Below, piece by piece: positions 7,780 through 16,600 of a DNA stretch of 64,000 nucleotides. The translations under genes and the position numbers were made by a program. The DNA comes from Armatimonas rosea (GTDB lineage Bacteria > Armatimonadota > Armatimonadia > Armatimonadales > Armatimonadaceae). Every line of letters starts with the position of its first letter. Position 1 is the stretch's first letter. The stretch is taken from assembly GCF_014202505.1 (NCBI RefSeq), contig NZ_JACHGW010000003.1:248001-312000 (forward strand), written 5' to 3'. A model generated the notes under the pieces. The model did no database searches. It saw nothing but the letters and a program-made list of their open reading frames with translations, and was not told where the DNA came from.

Positions 7780-8268
7780 ATAAAAACAAAAGTTTGTTCT
7801 TGTGGTAATCCCATACCCTTTAAGGCGGTAATTGGTGGTGTGGAGCGGCAGCTTAAGAACCGCCGTCGTTGCCTCAGCTGCTCACCATTTCAAGGACGGA
7901 ATAACCGAGACTTAGTGACAGTGCTCGGACGAGAACGATCGCCTGGTAATGAGAAGTACCGACGGTGGCAAGAGAAGGCGCGGCGGGAACGAAAGGCACT
8001 GCTTGTAGCGCAGTGTGGTGGGAAGTGTGCCACATGCGGCTATGATCGCTGCGTGGCTGCACTAGAGTTCCATCATCGTGACCCTACAACAAAGCGGTTT
8101 AATCTTGGGAAGGACAACTTGCTCAAGGCTTGGTCACTTGTCTTGGCCGAAGCACAAAAGTGCGATCTGTTATGTGCGAACTGCCATCGTGAGCTTGAGG
8201 AGCGTCTGCGTCTTGAGGCGCAGGAATCTTGGGACGCAGGGAACTTTTCCGAGATGTTGAATTGTTAG
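7780..8268 (+). CDS. HNH endonuclease-like protein with N-terminal zinc motif
   Basis: The HNH core is CATCGYDRCVAALEFHHRDP followed by CDLLCANCHRELE, a zinc-stabilised beta-beta-alpha metal nuclease fold. A GTG at 7840 would give 142 residues, but the frame upstream stays open to a stop at 7771. It encodes VCSCGNPIPFKAVIGG, which with RRRCLSCSPF forms a CxC...CxxC zinc motif that I recall as usual for this family. I therefore extend the gene to the ATA at 7780, five bases after the -10 box (162 residues). ATA is a rare start, and if it is not used the protein is N-terminally shortened. Such stand-alone HNH proteins are often mobile or domesticated nucleases; the DNA target is unknown. Confidence 0.7.
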   Translation: MKTKVCSCGNPIPFKAVIGGVERQLKNRRRCLSCSPFQGRNNRDLVTVLGRERSPGNEKYRRWQEKARRERKALLVAQCGGKCATCGYDRCVAALEFHHRDPTTKRFNLGKDNLLKAWSLVLAEAQKCDLLCANCHRELEERLRLEAQESWDAGNFSEMLNC

Positions 8269-8274
8269 CCTGAT

Positions 8275-8829
8275 ATGACATCTTCTGTACGTGACGACTA
8301 TGCCCGTATGGCGCGTGGGTGTGAGTCGACTTTGATCGCCACCGCACGGCGCTTGGTGCGCGACGACGACCGGGTGCTGGACTTGGTGCAAGAGGCGCTT
8401 GTGCGTGGCTACGAGGCCTTTCGTGCAGGGAAGTTTGTGGCGGGGGGAAAGCCTTGTGCCTGGCTTGCTCGCATTCTGACCAATCACTTTATCAATGAGT
8501 GGCGTCGTGAGAAGAAATGGGGGGCGGGTGTCACGGTGGAGGATGTCACGGCAGGCGGGGAGATTGGCCCCGAGGCGACCCGAACCGCGAGCGCCGATAT
8601 GCTTCTGCTCGAGGCCACGCTAGAAGAACCCCTCGAAAAAGCCCTCGCTGAGCTGCCCGATGCCCTCCGCCTGACCGTGATTCTCGTGGACATGCAGGAG
8701 CTGAGCTATCAAGAAGCGGCGGAGAGGCTCTCGGTGCCTGTGGGGACGATTCGCTCACGGCTGGCCCGGGCGCGCTTTCAGCTCGCCGAGCGCCTGCAGG
8801 TATGGGGGAGAGAGAGGGGCCTGGTATGA
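8275..8829 (+). CDS. ECF-type RNA polymerase sigma factor
   Basis: The 184-residue product has a sigma region 2 (about 20-80, including DRVLDLVQEALVRGYEAF and ARILTNHFINEWRR) and a sigma region 4 helix-turn-helix (about 125-175, with LSYQEAAERLSVPVGTIRSRLARAR). This is the two-domain layout of extracytoplasmic-function sigma factors. Its stop codon overlaps the start of a ZAS-type anti-sigma gene (ATGA at 8826-8829), the classic pairing. It starts six bases after the HNH stop, so it may share the HNH transcript. The target promoters are unknown. Confidence 0.9.
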   Translation: MTSSVRDDYARMARGCESTLIATARRLVRDDDRVLDLVQEALVRGYEAFRAGKFVAGGKPCAWLARILTNHFINEWRREKKWGAGVTVEDVTAGGEIGPEATRTASADMLLLEATLEEPLEKALAELPDALRLTVILVDMQELSYQEAAERLSVPVGTIRSRLARARFQLAERLQVWGRERGLV

Positions 8830-9089
8830 AAAGCACGAAACCCTGTCCGCACATGACAACACTGCTCTCGGCGCTGGCAGACGACTCGCTCCAAGGGATT
8901 GCCCGCTGGTACACACAGAACCACGCCCAGCGCTGTCCGGGGTGTGGAAGCGCCCTCAGCGACCTGCGGACGCTGCGGGAGCGTATTCGAACTCTCGGGG
9001 TGCCTGCGGGGGAGACCCTGCAGCTCTCGGCGGAGCACTGGGAGCGCCTGGAGGCAGCCTGGGAAGAAGTCGATAAAACGGGAACCTGA
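8826..9089 (+). CDS. Small zinc-binding anti-sigma factor (ZAS motif)
   Basis: The 87-residue product begins MKSTKPCPHM, and the start ATG overlaps the sigma factor stop. It contains H33-AQR-C37-PG-C40, which fits the HxxxCxxC signature of zinc anti-sigma factors exactly; an upstream Cys-7/His-9 pair may add ligands. No transmembrane helix follows, so it would be a soluble, possibly redox-responsive anti-sigma rather than a membrane-bound one. Function is inferred from the motif plus the strict coupling to the sigma gene. Confidence 0.72.
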   Translation: MKSTKPCPHMTTLLSALADDSLQGIARWYTQNHAQRCPGCGSALSDLRTLRERIRTLGVPAGETLQLSAEHWERLEAAWEEVDKTGT

Positions 9090-9129
9090 GGCTAGTGCTC
9101 TTGCGTACCGAAGTTTAGAAATATCTGTC

Positions 9130-9138
9130 TGGTATAAT
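9130..9138 (+). promoter_or_regulatory. Extended -10 promoter (TGGTATAAT) of the pspA operon
   Basis: TGG followed by TATAAT (9133-9138) lies about 90 bases upstream of the pspA start, leaving a leader of about 85 bases. An AGGAGAG ribosome site sits before ATG 9230. Confidence 0.6.
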
Positions 9139-9229
9139 TTCACATGCAACCGAACGCGCTCTGCCAGTGTCGGATAAGCCAGTACAGAAAACGCGCCGCT
9201 AGCAAGTGCGCAGGAGAGAGTGAACAATC

Positions 9230-9997
9230 ATGTGGAAGCGATTCCTTGCGGTAATCCGATCCTGGTTCGGAGCCGGTCTTGACAAGCTGGAGGATCCTGG
9301 GATCCTTTTGGATGACGCCAAGCGCCAGATGCAAGAGATGCACGCCCGAAACCGCGAGCGTGCTGTCGTTGCCATCACCCAGAAAAACAACCTCCAAAAC
9401 CAGGTCGATGATCTTCAGAAGACCGTTGATAATCTTCAAGCCAAGGCGGAGTTCGCCCTTAAGCGTGGCGACCGTGAGCTTGCTCTTCAGCTCCTCAAGG
9501 AAAAACAGAGCTACGAGCAGAGCCTGGTGAGCGCCAAGGAGACCCTGGCACAGGCTATCGAGACCTCCGAGCAAGTCAAGGTCGCCATCAAGCGTGAGGA
9601 AGAGCAGATCCGCCAGAAGACGGCTGAGGCACTCGCCCTCAAGGCCAAGTGGAAGCAAGCTCAGATCCAGTCCGAGATGGAGAAGCAGCTCCAGGGCATG
9701 GGAAGCTGGGAAGACCACAACAATGTCTTCAACCAGGCCAAGAGCAAGATCAACAACAAGCTCAACGAAGCCAAGGCGATGAATGAGATCGGCCAGACCA
9801 ATGTCGAGAGCCGTCTGCGCCAGCTTGAGGTCACTGAGGCGGATGTGGTTGCTCAGAGTGAGCTAGAGGCTCTGGAGGCCAAGCTAGGGCTTGCCGCGCC
9901 AATCGCCCAGACCACGACCGCTCCTACCAACGAGATCGAAGCCGAGCTCGCCCGACTGGAACAAAAAGTCGGCGGCAGTGGTGGCACAGGTAGCTAG
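9230..9997 (+). CDS. pspA: PspA/IM30 (Vipp1) family membrane-stress protein
   Basis: The 255-residue protein is nearly all coiled-coil (about 25-215). The amphipathic N-terminus MWKRFLAVIRSWFGAGLDKLEDPG, followed by LLDDAKRQMQEM, is typical of PspA/Vipp1. These ESCRT-III-like proteins polymerise on the inner membrane and stabilise it under stress. The C-terminal 25 residues are a flexible Thr/Gly-rich tail and helix. It heads a four-gene operon with a three-base gap to the glutamine amidotransferase gene. No pspF, pspB or pspC is adjacent. Confidence 0.9.
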   Translation: MWKRFLAVIRSWFGAGLDKLEDPGILLDDAKRQMQEMHARNRERAVVAITQKNNLQNQVDDLQKTVDNLQAKAEFALKRGDRELALQLLKEKQSYEQSLVSAKETLAQAIETSEQVKVAIKREEEQIRQKTAEALALKAKWKQAQIQSEMEKQLQGMGSWEDHNNVFNQAKSKINNKLNEAKAMNEIGQTNVESRLRQLEVTEADVVAQSELEALEAKLGLAAPIAQTTTAPTNEIEAELARLEQKVGGSGGTGS

Positions 9998-10000
9998 AGC

Positions 10001-10840
10001 GTGTGTCGTCTTTTAGGAATGGTGGCAGGCCCGCCGGGGGACTCTCCGGCGGGCCTGCCGTCCTGGCAGCACTGTGTGGGAGCTCCTCATGCCTTGCGAC
10101 ACCAGGCAAGTATCGGTAAGGTCCCCCCTGACAACCCACCCGGCCATGAGGACTCCTGGGGAGTGGGCTGGTTTGACACATCGGGGCAGATCTCTCTCTT
10201 GCGCCAGGTAGGGTCCGCCAATACGTCTGCGTACTTTGTCTTCGCCTCAGAGGCCGCGTCCAAGGGGGCTTGTGTTTTTCTGGGCCACCTCAGGAAGGCA
10301 TCGTGTGGCGCGGTGACCAGCGACAATGCTCATCCGGTTCGGATCGATCCGCTTGAGGGTAAGAGTGGCGATAGCCTCCTCGTGATCCACAACGGTACCC
10401 TCAAAGGGGAGCTCCTGAACTGGGTACGCTCGGAGGGGGCGGCTTGGGGCCGAAGCGAGGCACGCTCCGACTCGGATACCGTCGCCTTGGCGGGCTGGCT
10501 AGCCTCGCAGATTGGGAGTGTCTCCCCAGAGCAGCGGCTCACCAAGCTCGCAGGCGCACTCCGGCGCTTGCTCGTGCAGGCTGCTCTTGAGGGGGACGCG
10601 ACCCGTAGCTACACCGCGATCAACCTCTTGATTGCAGCCCCTGAGGGACTCTATGCCCTGCGGCAGTTCTCTAAAAATCCCGATTATTACACCCTGGCAG
10701 CTCGCCCCCTTACCGAGGGGGGCTGGGTTCTTGCCTCTGAGCCGACGGACCATGAGCCGGGCTGGGAGGCACTAACCCCCGGCGAGCTGGTATTCTATGG
10801 GACAAAGGACCGCACGGTACAGAAAGAGATGGTGGTATGA
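10001..10840 (+). CDS. Class II (Ntn-type) glutamine amidotransferase
   Basis: The 279-residue protein begins MCRLLGMVAG. Cys2 becomes the N-terminal nucleophile of Ntn-type glutaminases once Met is removed. Other conserved parts are EDSWGVGWFD, GHLRKASCGAVTSDNAHPV and IHNGTLKGEL. This is a stand-alone amidotransferase of the EgtC/YafJ-like group; the ammonia acceptor is unknown. The start is GTG 10001, three bases after the pspA stop. The 3' end overlaps the next gene (ATGA, 10837-10840). Confidence 0.85.
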   Translation: MCRLLGMVAGPPGDSPAGLPSWQHCVGAPHALRHQASIGKVPPDNPPGHEDSWGVGWFDTSGQISLLRQVGSANTSAYFVFASEAASKGACVFLGHLRKASCGAVTSDNAHPVRIDPLEGKSGDSLLVIHNGTLKGELLNWVRSEGAAWGRSEARSDSDTVALAGWLASQIGSVSPEQRLTKLAGALRRLLVQAALEGDATRSYTAINLLIAAPEGLYALRQFSKNPDYYTLAARPLTEGGWVLASEPTDHEPGWEALTPGELVFYGTKDRTVQKEMVV

Positions 10841-11358
10841 GCATTCCAGATAGACTCGGGCGACTAGGGAAGGCCTATGTGGGCGCGATCAAGGACAAGA
10901 TTGAGTCCGAGCTCTCCGAGCGTGAAGCGGCAGTGAGTGAGCTTGACGGGGGCGAGGCACGGCGAGGCAAGGCGGTTCCTCCTCCGCCTGCGAGCGAGCT
11001 CTCTGATCTGGATAGCCTGATGCGTCGGGCGGAAGAGAAGATCGCCGCAGCACGCCAGGGGCTTGAGGCGCGTGAGGAGCTTGCCCCCACCGCAAAAGCT
11101 GCCGCCGTAGCACCGGTCGACACCAATCCCCTGGCCTCCGACTACCGGGTTCTGGGGCTCTCCGCCGGAGCGAGCCTTGCCGAGGTGCAGGCCGCCTACG
11201 ACGACCTCACACGCCGGAGCGATCCCAAGCGCTTCCCCGAGGGCTCTCAGGAGCAAGCGCAGGCACGCCGTATCTTGGAGCGGGTCATCCTCGCCTACGA
11301 CAACATCCGTCGTGAGAACAACCCAACCGAGGATCGCTTCGCAAAACTGGAGCTGTGA
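10837..11358 (+). CDS. J-domain-like protein lacking the HPD motif
   Basis: The 173-residue product has a charged N-terminal coiled region (1-95) and a C-terminal J-like domain (about 102-160: DYRVLGLSAGASLAEVQAAYDDLTRR, later ILAYDNIRREN). Where true J-domains have His-Pro-Asp, this has Ser-Asp-Pro (128-130). It is therefore unlikely to stimulate DnaK in the normal way and may be a scaffold, as in other J-like proteins. It overlaps its neighbours on both sides (ATGA upstream, GTGA downstream), so production is tightly coupled to the PspA operon. Confidence 0.7.
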   Translation: MSIPDRLGRLGKAYVGAIKDKIESELSEREAAVSELDGGEARRGKAVPPPPASELSDLDSLMRRAEEKIAAARQGLEAREELAPTAKAAAVAPVDTNPLASDYRVLGLSAGASLAEVQAAYDDLTRRSDPKRFPEGSQEQAQARRILERVILAYDNIRRENNPTEDRFAKLEL

Positions 11359-12197
11359 GTTCACCAGACGTCGTTGTCTATGGCACGGTTGCGCTGGATC
11401 GTTTTTTCCCCAGTGGGCGTGAGCTTGCGGGGGGCGAGGCCCTCAACACCGCCTCTCAGCTGGCAGGCTGGGGGCTCTCGGTAGCGCTGGTCGGTACGAC
11501 CCTTGGCGATGATGCTGAGGGGCGACGGCTCCGTGAGCTGATCACGGCAGGGGGCCTAGAGCGCACCTACATCCCCGATCACCCCGCGGCGGTCACTCCC
11601 CTCTGTGAGATTACCGTCGCCCCGGACGGAGAGCGCACGATGCGCGGGCGTGGCTTTGCTGAGGCGCTTGCCCCTCCCGTCCCTGTCGAGCTTCTCCAAA
11701 ACCAGCCTGTGGTCGCAGTGGATCCCAACTTGGGCGAGGGCGCGATTGCCATGGCCCGTGCGGCGCTTGCGGCGGGCTGCCCCTTGGTCGCAATGGACTT
11801 CTTTCGGCCCTTAGATATTGTCACGAAAGCGACGATCCTTCAGTGTAGCCCGGAGTCCCTGGGACGCTTTGGGGGGCCAAAAGGAAGCCCTGAGGAGATC
11901 GTGCATGCCTTGGCTGCTCCCACCTGCATCCTCACGGAGGGAGCCGTGGGAGGGCTAGTCAAAGAAGCGGCGGGGCTCTGGCGCTACCCGGCCCATCCCC
12001 TTCTCGATATCCTCGATACCACGGGCGCGGGCGATGCCTTTCGCGCGGGGCTCTGCTATGGCCTGGTGCAATGCTGGCCTCTCAAGCGTACTGTCGCGTT
12101 TGCTAGCGCGGCTGCGGCATGCCACTGTCGGCGGCTGGGGGGAAGCTCTCAAATTCCCTTGGAGGAAATTCAGGCACTCTTGTCAAAAAACTCCTAA
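11355..12197 (+). CDS. PfkB-family carbohydrate kinase
   Basis: The 280-residue product has the ribokinase/PfkB fold. Near the N-terminus is GGEALNTASQLAGWG, the substrate-side Gly-rich segment, and at about 220-228 is DTTGAGDAF, the ATP-site signature with the catalytic Asp. The family phosphorylates sugars or nucleosides; this one is short and has lost some mid-domain length. The start is GTG 11355, overlapping the J-like gene's stop. It is the last gene of the operon. Being coupled to PspA is unexpected for a sugar kinase. Confidence 0.85.
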   Translation: MSSPDVVVYGTVALDRFFPSGRELAGGEALNTASQLAGWGLSVALVGTTLGDDAEGRRLRELITAGGLERTYIPDHPAAVTPLCEITVAPDGERTMRGRGFAEALAPPVPVELLQNQPVVAVDPNLGEGAIAMARAALAAGCPLVAMDFFRPLDIVTKATILQCSPESLGRFGGPKGSPEEIVHALAAPTCILTEGAVGGLVKEAAGLWRYPAHPLLDILDTTGAGDAFRAGLCYGLVQCWPLKRTVAFASAAAACHCRRLGGSSQIPLEEIQALLSKNS

Positions 12198-12228
12198 AAT
12201 TTTTTCGAGATTTTGTCAGATTCCGCCT

Positions 12229-13011
12229 ATGTCAACCGTTATAGAGCCGGAGGAAAGCATTGTCCAGCTTCGTTGGGCACTGCGCTCTGGAGATAGTGCT
12301 TCTATTGACCGTGCTGTCGCGCCCCTTATCGAGGCGCTCTGGCAGCCACTTGTGGACCAAGCGCGGCGTATGGTGCGCTCGTCTTGGCGCCCGCTGGGGC
12401 TAGAAGGAGAGGATCTTGTCCAGGAGGCATGGCTCCGGGCACTTACCTACCTGACGGAGCCCGCGGGTGAGGGGATCCAGACCCAGGAGCACCTCCAGCG
12501 GCTCTTGTTACGGATGGTGCGTCAGCGCTTTCTGGATAGTGTAGACCGCGCAGAAGGACGAGATGATCAGGAGTATGACGAAGGGAAGGCAGAGGCCCAG
12601 GCAGGCCAAGAAGAGCTGGGAGAGGGACTCCTCTGGTTGGAGGAGGGGCCACGACAGCAGCTCCTGGGAGCTCTGTTTGAGAGCGAGGAGGCGTTTCAGG
12701 CAGCCTGCGCCCGAAAGCCAAAGCGTCGTCGGCGGCACTACCAGGCCTATGTCTTGTTCTTGTTGGCTACCTACTACCGCACGGAGGTTCTCGCGAGTGC
12801 AGAGACCGCTGCGATTTTTCAGCGCTATGTCTCGCTTTTGGGAGTGGCGAGCGAGGACTGGAGGGTGCTGGAGCAGGCCGCAGCGCTCCCGGAGTCTGGT
12901 GACAGCGAGCTCTTTGCGGCCGTCAATACCGTCTGTGGGACTACCCTGGCGGAGCGTGGAGCGCTGTATGTCTTTCGGTATGAGCTGGGACAGCTCGCAG
13001 GTGAGAGATGA
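12229..13011 (+). CDS. Sigma-70-like (region 2) regulatory protein
   Basis: From ATG 12229 the product has 260 residues. Residues about 30-110 resemble sigma region 2: WQPLVDQARRMVRSSW, LEGEDLVQEAWLRALTYL, and LLLRMVRQRFLDSVDRAEGRDD, the core-binding and -10 recognition helices. The C-terminal half is helical but shows no convincing region 4 helix-turn-helix, so it may be a divergent sigma or a sigma-derived adaptor. The stop overlaps the following anti-sigma-like gene (ATGA, 13008-13011). An alternative upstream start would run into the PfkB gene and lacks homology. Confidence 0.65.
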   Translation: MSTVIEPEESIVQLRWALRSGDSASIDRAVAPLIEALWQPLVDQARRMVRSSWRPLGLEGEDLVQEAWLRALTYLTEPAGEGIQTQEHLQRLLLRMVRQRFLDSVDRAEGRDDQEYDEGKAEAQAGQEELGEGLLWLEEGPRQQLLGALFESEEAFQAACARKPKRRRRHYQAYVLFLLATYYRTEVLASAETAAIFQRYVSLLGVASEDWRVLEQAAALPESGDSELFAAVNTVCGTTLAERGALYVFRYELGQLAGER

Positions 13012-13673
13012 CAAGAGTAACCAATGAGGAGCTAGTGGCAGTTGTCGAGGGAAGTGCGGATGCCCTCACCGAGCGACGCGTGCTCGCCGCAGCGCTGACC
13101 GATCCTATGGTGCGTCGCCGCCTTGATGTACTTCGGACTGCTGCGGAAGACACCACGCCTCTGCCTGCACTAACCCCGGGGGAGGTTGCTCGGCTTCAAG
13201 AGAACCTTCAGATCGCTGCACGGCGGGTGGGGCGTGAGCTCCAGGAGCGTGCCATGGGAGAGACCGAGCCGACCGTGGACTGGCAAAAACTGCTGGGAGC
13301 ACGAATACGCTCTTTTCTCTCGCTCCCCAAAAAGCGCTTGCACCTACCCGCCTTGGCTCCCGCTCTGGCGGCACCCGTGCCTCCGATCCAGGTACAGCGT
13401 GAGGTCCTGGAGACGCAGGGGATTCATCTCGAAGTTCACCAGCTCCCTGGGGAGCCTGCACAGCTACGCTTCTATGCAGATGCGAGCACCGCAGCGGAGT
13501 TTATCTCAGGAGAGACGACGGGGGTCGCTCTTGCCTTGCGTGAGGAGGGAGCGACAGAGCTTTGGGTGGAGGTGATTCCTCTGAATGAGGAGGGACGTGG
13601 CGTCCTAGAGCGCCCTGCTCCTGTTGTGCAGGGGAGCGTCGAGCTTCTCGCTGCGGCCTTGGTAACCGACTGA
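13008..13673 (+). CDS. Anti-sigma-like coupling protein, unknown function
   Basis: The 221-residue product opens with TNEELVAVVEGSADALTERR and then LAAALTDPMVRRRLDVLR. This resembles the N-terminal helices of zinc-less anti-sigma proteins ('EEL-A-VDG-L------V-A-L--DP--R--L'). A proline/alanine linker follows (about 105-125), then a beta-rich domain (125-221). No transmembrane helix is evident. It overlaps the sigma-like gene upstream (ATGA) and the STAND gene downstream (TGATG, 13671-13675), so all three products are made together. A role linking the sigma-like protein and the STAND protein is inferred. Confidence 0.55.
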   Translation: MTRVTNEELVAVVEGSADALTERRVLAAALTDPMVRRRLDVLRTAAEDTTPLPALTPGEVARLQENLQIAARRVGRELQERAMGETEPTVDWQKLLGARIRSFLSLPKKRLHLPALAPALAAPVPPIQVQREVLETQGIHLEVHQLPGEPAQLRFYADASTAAEFISGETTGVALALREEGATELWVEVIPLNEEGRGVLERPAPVVQGSVELLAAALVTD

Positions 13674-16600
13674 TGGCACAGGTAGCTCTGGGGCGGCTCC
13701 AAGCACTCTTAGAGGCGATCGTGCTGAGCGCACCCGCGACTCAGGCTGCGTTGCTCTGGGTCGCACAGGGGGCCATTGTCCATCCTGACCTTCAGCCCCA
13801 TCTCTCCGATCCACTCTTGCCCTTGGATGGAGCCTTTTTAAGCTTGGATAGCCAGCAACGCGCGATTGACCAGGCGCTCGCAGCGCTCCCGACGACCGGG
13901 GGGTGGGTAGGGATGCTCTGGGGGGCGCTCTATCTTCCCGCACAGCAAAAGGCCCAGCCTTGCCGTGTTGCAGTCGTGGCGCTACCAACTGAGGAAGGGA
14001 TACTCTGGACAACGCCTGAGCCGGTGTTACCCGTGAGCCCAGATATCGCGCAGAGCATTCAGCAGGCACTGACAGAAGCGCTACGGCTCATTGAGCGAGC
14101 AAGGCTCACACCTCCTCGGCCCGTCCGCTTGCTCTACCGTGTCGAGTGGGGGGAGAGGGCCGTGGGCGACTCACTGGGGCTCCCCCTTTTTCTGGCAGTC
14201 CTATCGGCGCTCACTGGGCGGGAGATTCGGCCAAACCTGGGGGCGACCGGTGCACTGGGAGTCGATACGCTGCGCCCCGTGGACTGGGTTGCAGAGAAGG
14301 AAGCGGCTCTCAAGGAGATTGGAAGTGAGCTCCTCTCTCCTTTGACTACCCCAACCCTGGTGGACGCTGCTGATAAAGCACTCGTAGGCGGCGGTATTTT
14401 TATCTCCCCAAAGGCTCCCTCGATCCCTCCCTTGGTTGCCGAGCCGACATTCCTGGCAGTGGATCTAGAGCTGGAGATAGGTACCACCCGACGGTCGCAG
14501 ATCATTGCTTTTGAGGAGACAGCCTGTGCTGCGCTTGAGCGGGCAGGAGGCTTTCTGTATCGGAGTAACGCTGGTGTCGAAGAGGGAATTCGTGCCGTGT
14601 TTGCCACTCCCGAAGCGGCTTGCCAGGGGGCTGTCATGGTACAGCAAGCGCTGTATCATCGGCAGTGGCAGCCAGATACGAAGCCACTGCTGGGGCGTAT
14701 TGGGATCTATCGTGGGGGCGCCGAGCGCCTGCCCGACGGCTACCTTGGCGAGGCACCACGTATGGCGGTCCGGCTCATGCAGGCAGCACAGGCGGGGCAG
14801 GTGCTCCTTCCACGTGCACTAACCACCACCACAGAATTCCCTGCCACGGTGTTGGGTACGCATCGCTTGCGAGATCTGTCGAGTATTGAGGAGCTCTGTC
14901 AGCTCAACCCACCTGATGTCCCTCCCTGCACCCTCCCCCCGCGTACCTTGCGTCTGCGGCAACATAACCTCCCTCTCGAACCCAATCCCCTCCTAGGGCG
15001 AGCCACAGAGCTGGCTTCCATACGGGCGATTCTGAACTCAGGGCGGCGGTTGCTGACCCTAACGGGGCCAGGGGGTATAGGGAAGACTCGCCTTGCGCTT
15101 CAGGTTGCCGCAGAGCTGGTGGAGCAGTACCCAGATGGTGTTTGGTTTGTTCCCCTAGCGGAGGTAGCGGGCGAGGACCAGCTGGTGACAGCAATCGCAG
15201 ATGCGATGGGGCTCGTGATTCGTGATAGCCGGGTTAACTTCGTCGAGGCACTCGCTCACCGACGCGCCTTGCTTGTGCTAGACAACTTTGAGAGTGTTCT
15301 TGACTGTGCTCCTCGTGTCGCACAGCTCCTACGTGATGCCCCAGGTGTTGTTTGCCTTGTCACCTCGCAAGCCCTCCTCTCTCTAAGTGGCGAGTGGCGA
15401 TTTGAGGTTGCTAACCTCACTCCTGAGGAAGCATGTCAGCTCTTTATGGAGCGCGCACATCAGGCCAACACCGCTCTGTTACTGACGACTGAGGACCAGA
15501 GGAGCATCCAAAATATCTGTGAACGCTTAGAAAGAATGCCTCTGGCGATTGAACTTGCCGCAGTCCGCGTCAGATTATTTTCTCTGCCTGAGATTGAGAG
15601 GCGTCTTGATGATGCCCTGAACTTGTTGGTCACACGAGCTCGCGACGTCCCAGAGCGGCAGCGGACTCTCCGTGGTGCGCTAGAGTGGTCCTACAATCTC
15701 TTGGACTCCACGGAACGTCAGTATTTTTTGCGTCTCTCTATTTTTCCCGGCAGTTTCCTTCCTGATGCTGCTAGCCTCGTCTGTGAGGAAGCTGATATCT
15801 TGGAGTGGCTCTGTGTCTTGGAAGACAAGTCTCTGATCCGTCGCGAGAGCAATGGTCGTTGGCGCATGCTCAGCCTCGTTCGCCAGTTTGCTCAAGAATA
15901 TTTATCTTGCCTGCCTCTGGAAGAAAATCTTGCACAAAAGGGCTTAATTAGCTACTGTAGTGGTATCGCGCAGAATGCAGCAAATAATCTCGATTCACCG
16001 AGAGAAGGTAAAACCTTCGATATCCTAGAAGCTGATTTTGAACTAATTCGCCTTTCCGTGGACTTACTCTGCAAGGACAAATCTGAATATTTAGTTCCAT
16101 TACTTCTGAATCTTGATTATTTTCTAAGGAGGCGTAGGTATTTACGGGAAATAGAAAATTGGTGTCAGTTTGCATTGAAGAATATTGATGAATGTGATTC
16201 TGTAAGTAGGGGGAAGTTATGCTTGGCATTATTTGCTGTTCTGAAGGATAAAGATGTTGAAGAATCATTTGAATTGATCAATGGTGTGATTGATATTGCT
16301 TTACTGATTTCAGATGAATCATTATATGCTGAGGCGTTAAGTTATAAGGGTATATTATTGGTTAGGGAAAAAGCTTTTGATGAGGCCTTAATATTGTATC
16401 GTATTGCTATGGGTATATATGAACGCAATAATGATAATGTTCGTTGTGTGCGGTTACTTAATAGTATTGCGCAAGCTAAAATACGATTGGGAAGATTTGA
16501 TGATGCTGAGAAGGATATCAATGATGCGATTGATATAGGAAGAAGAATTGGATGCACAAGAGATTTGATCGTGTCTATGAATAGTCGTGGTTTTTTGTGC

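Noticed and set aside
8275-9089. Sigma/anti-sigma pair considered as part of the STAND cassette
   Set aside because: It lies 3 kb away beyond the separate PspA operon, has its own typical ECF-ZAS pairing, and shows no special link.
12034-12228. 65-codon N-terminal extension of the sigma-like protein
   Set aside because: It lies inside the PfkB gene, has no sigma homology, and ATG 12229 fits the region 2 start better.
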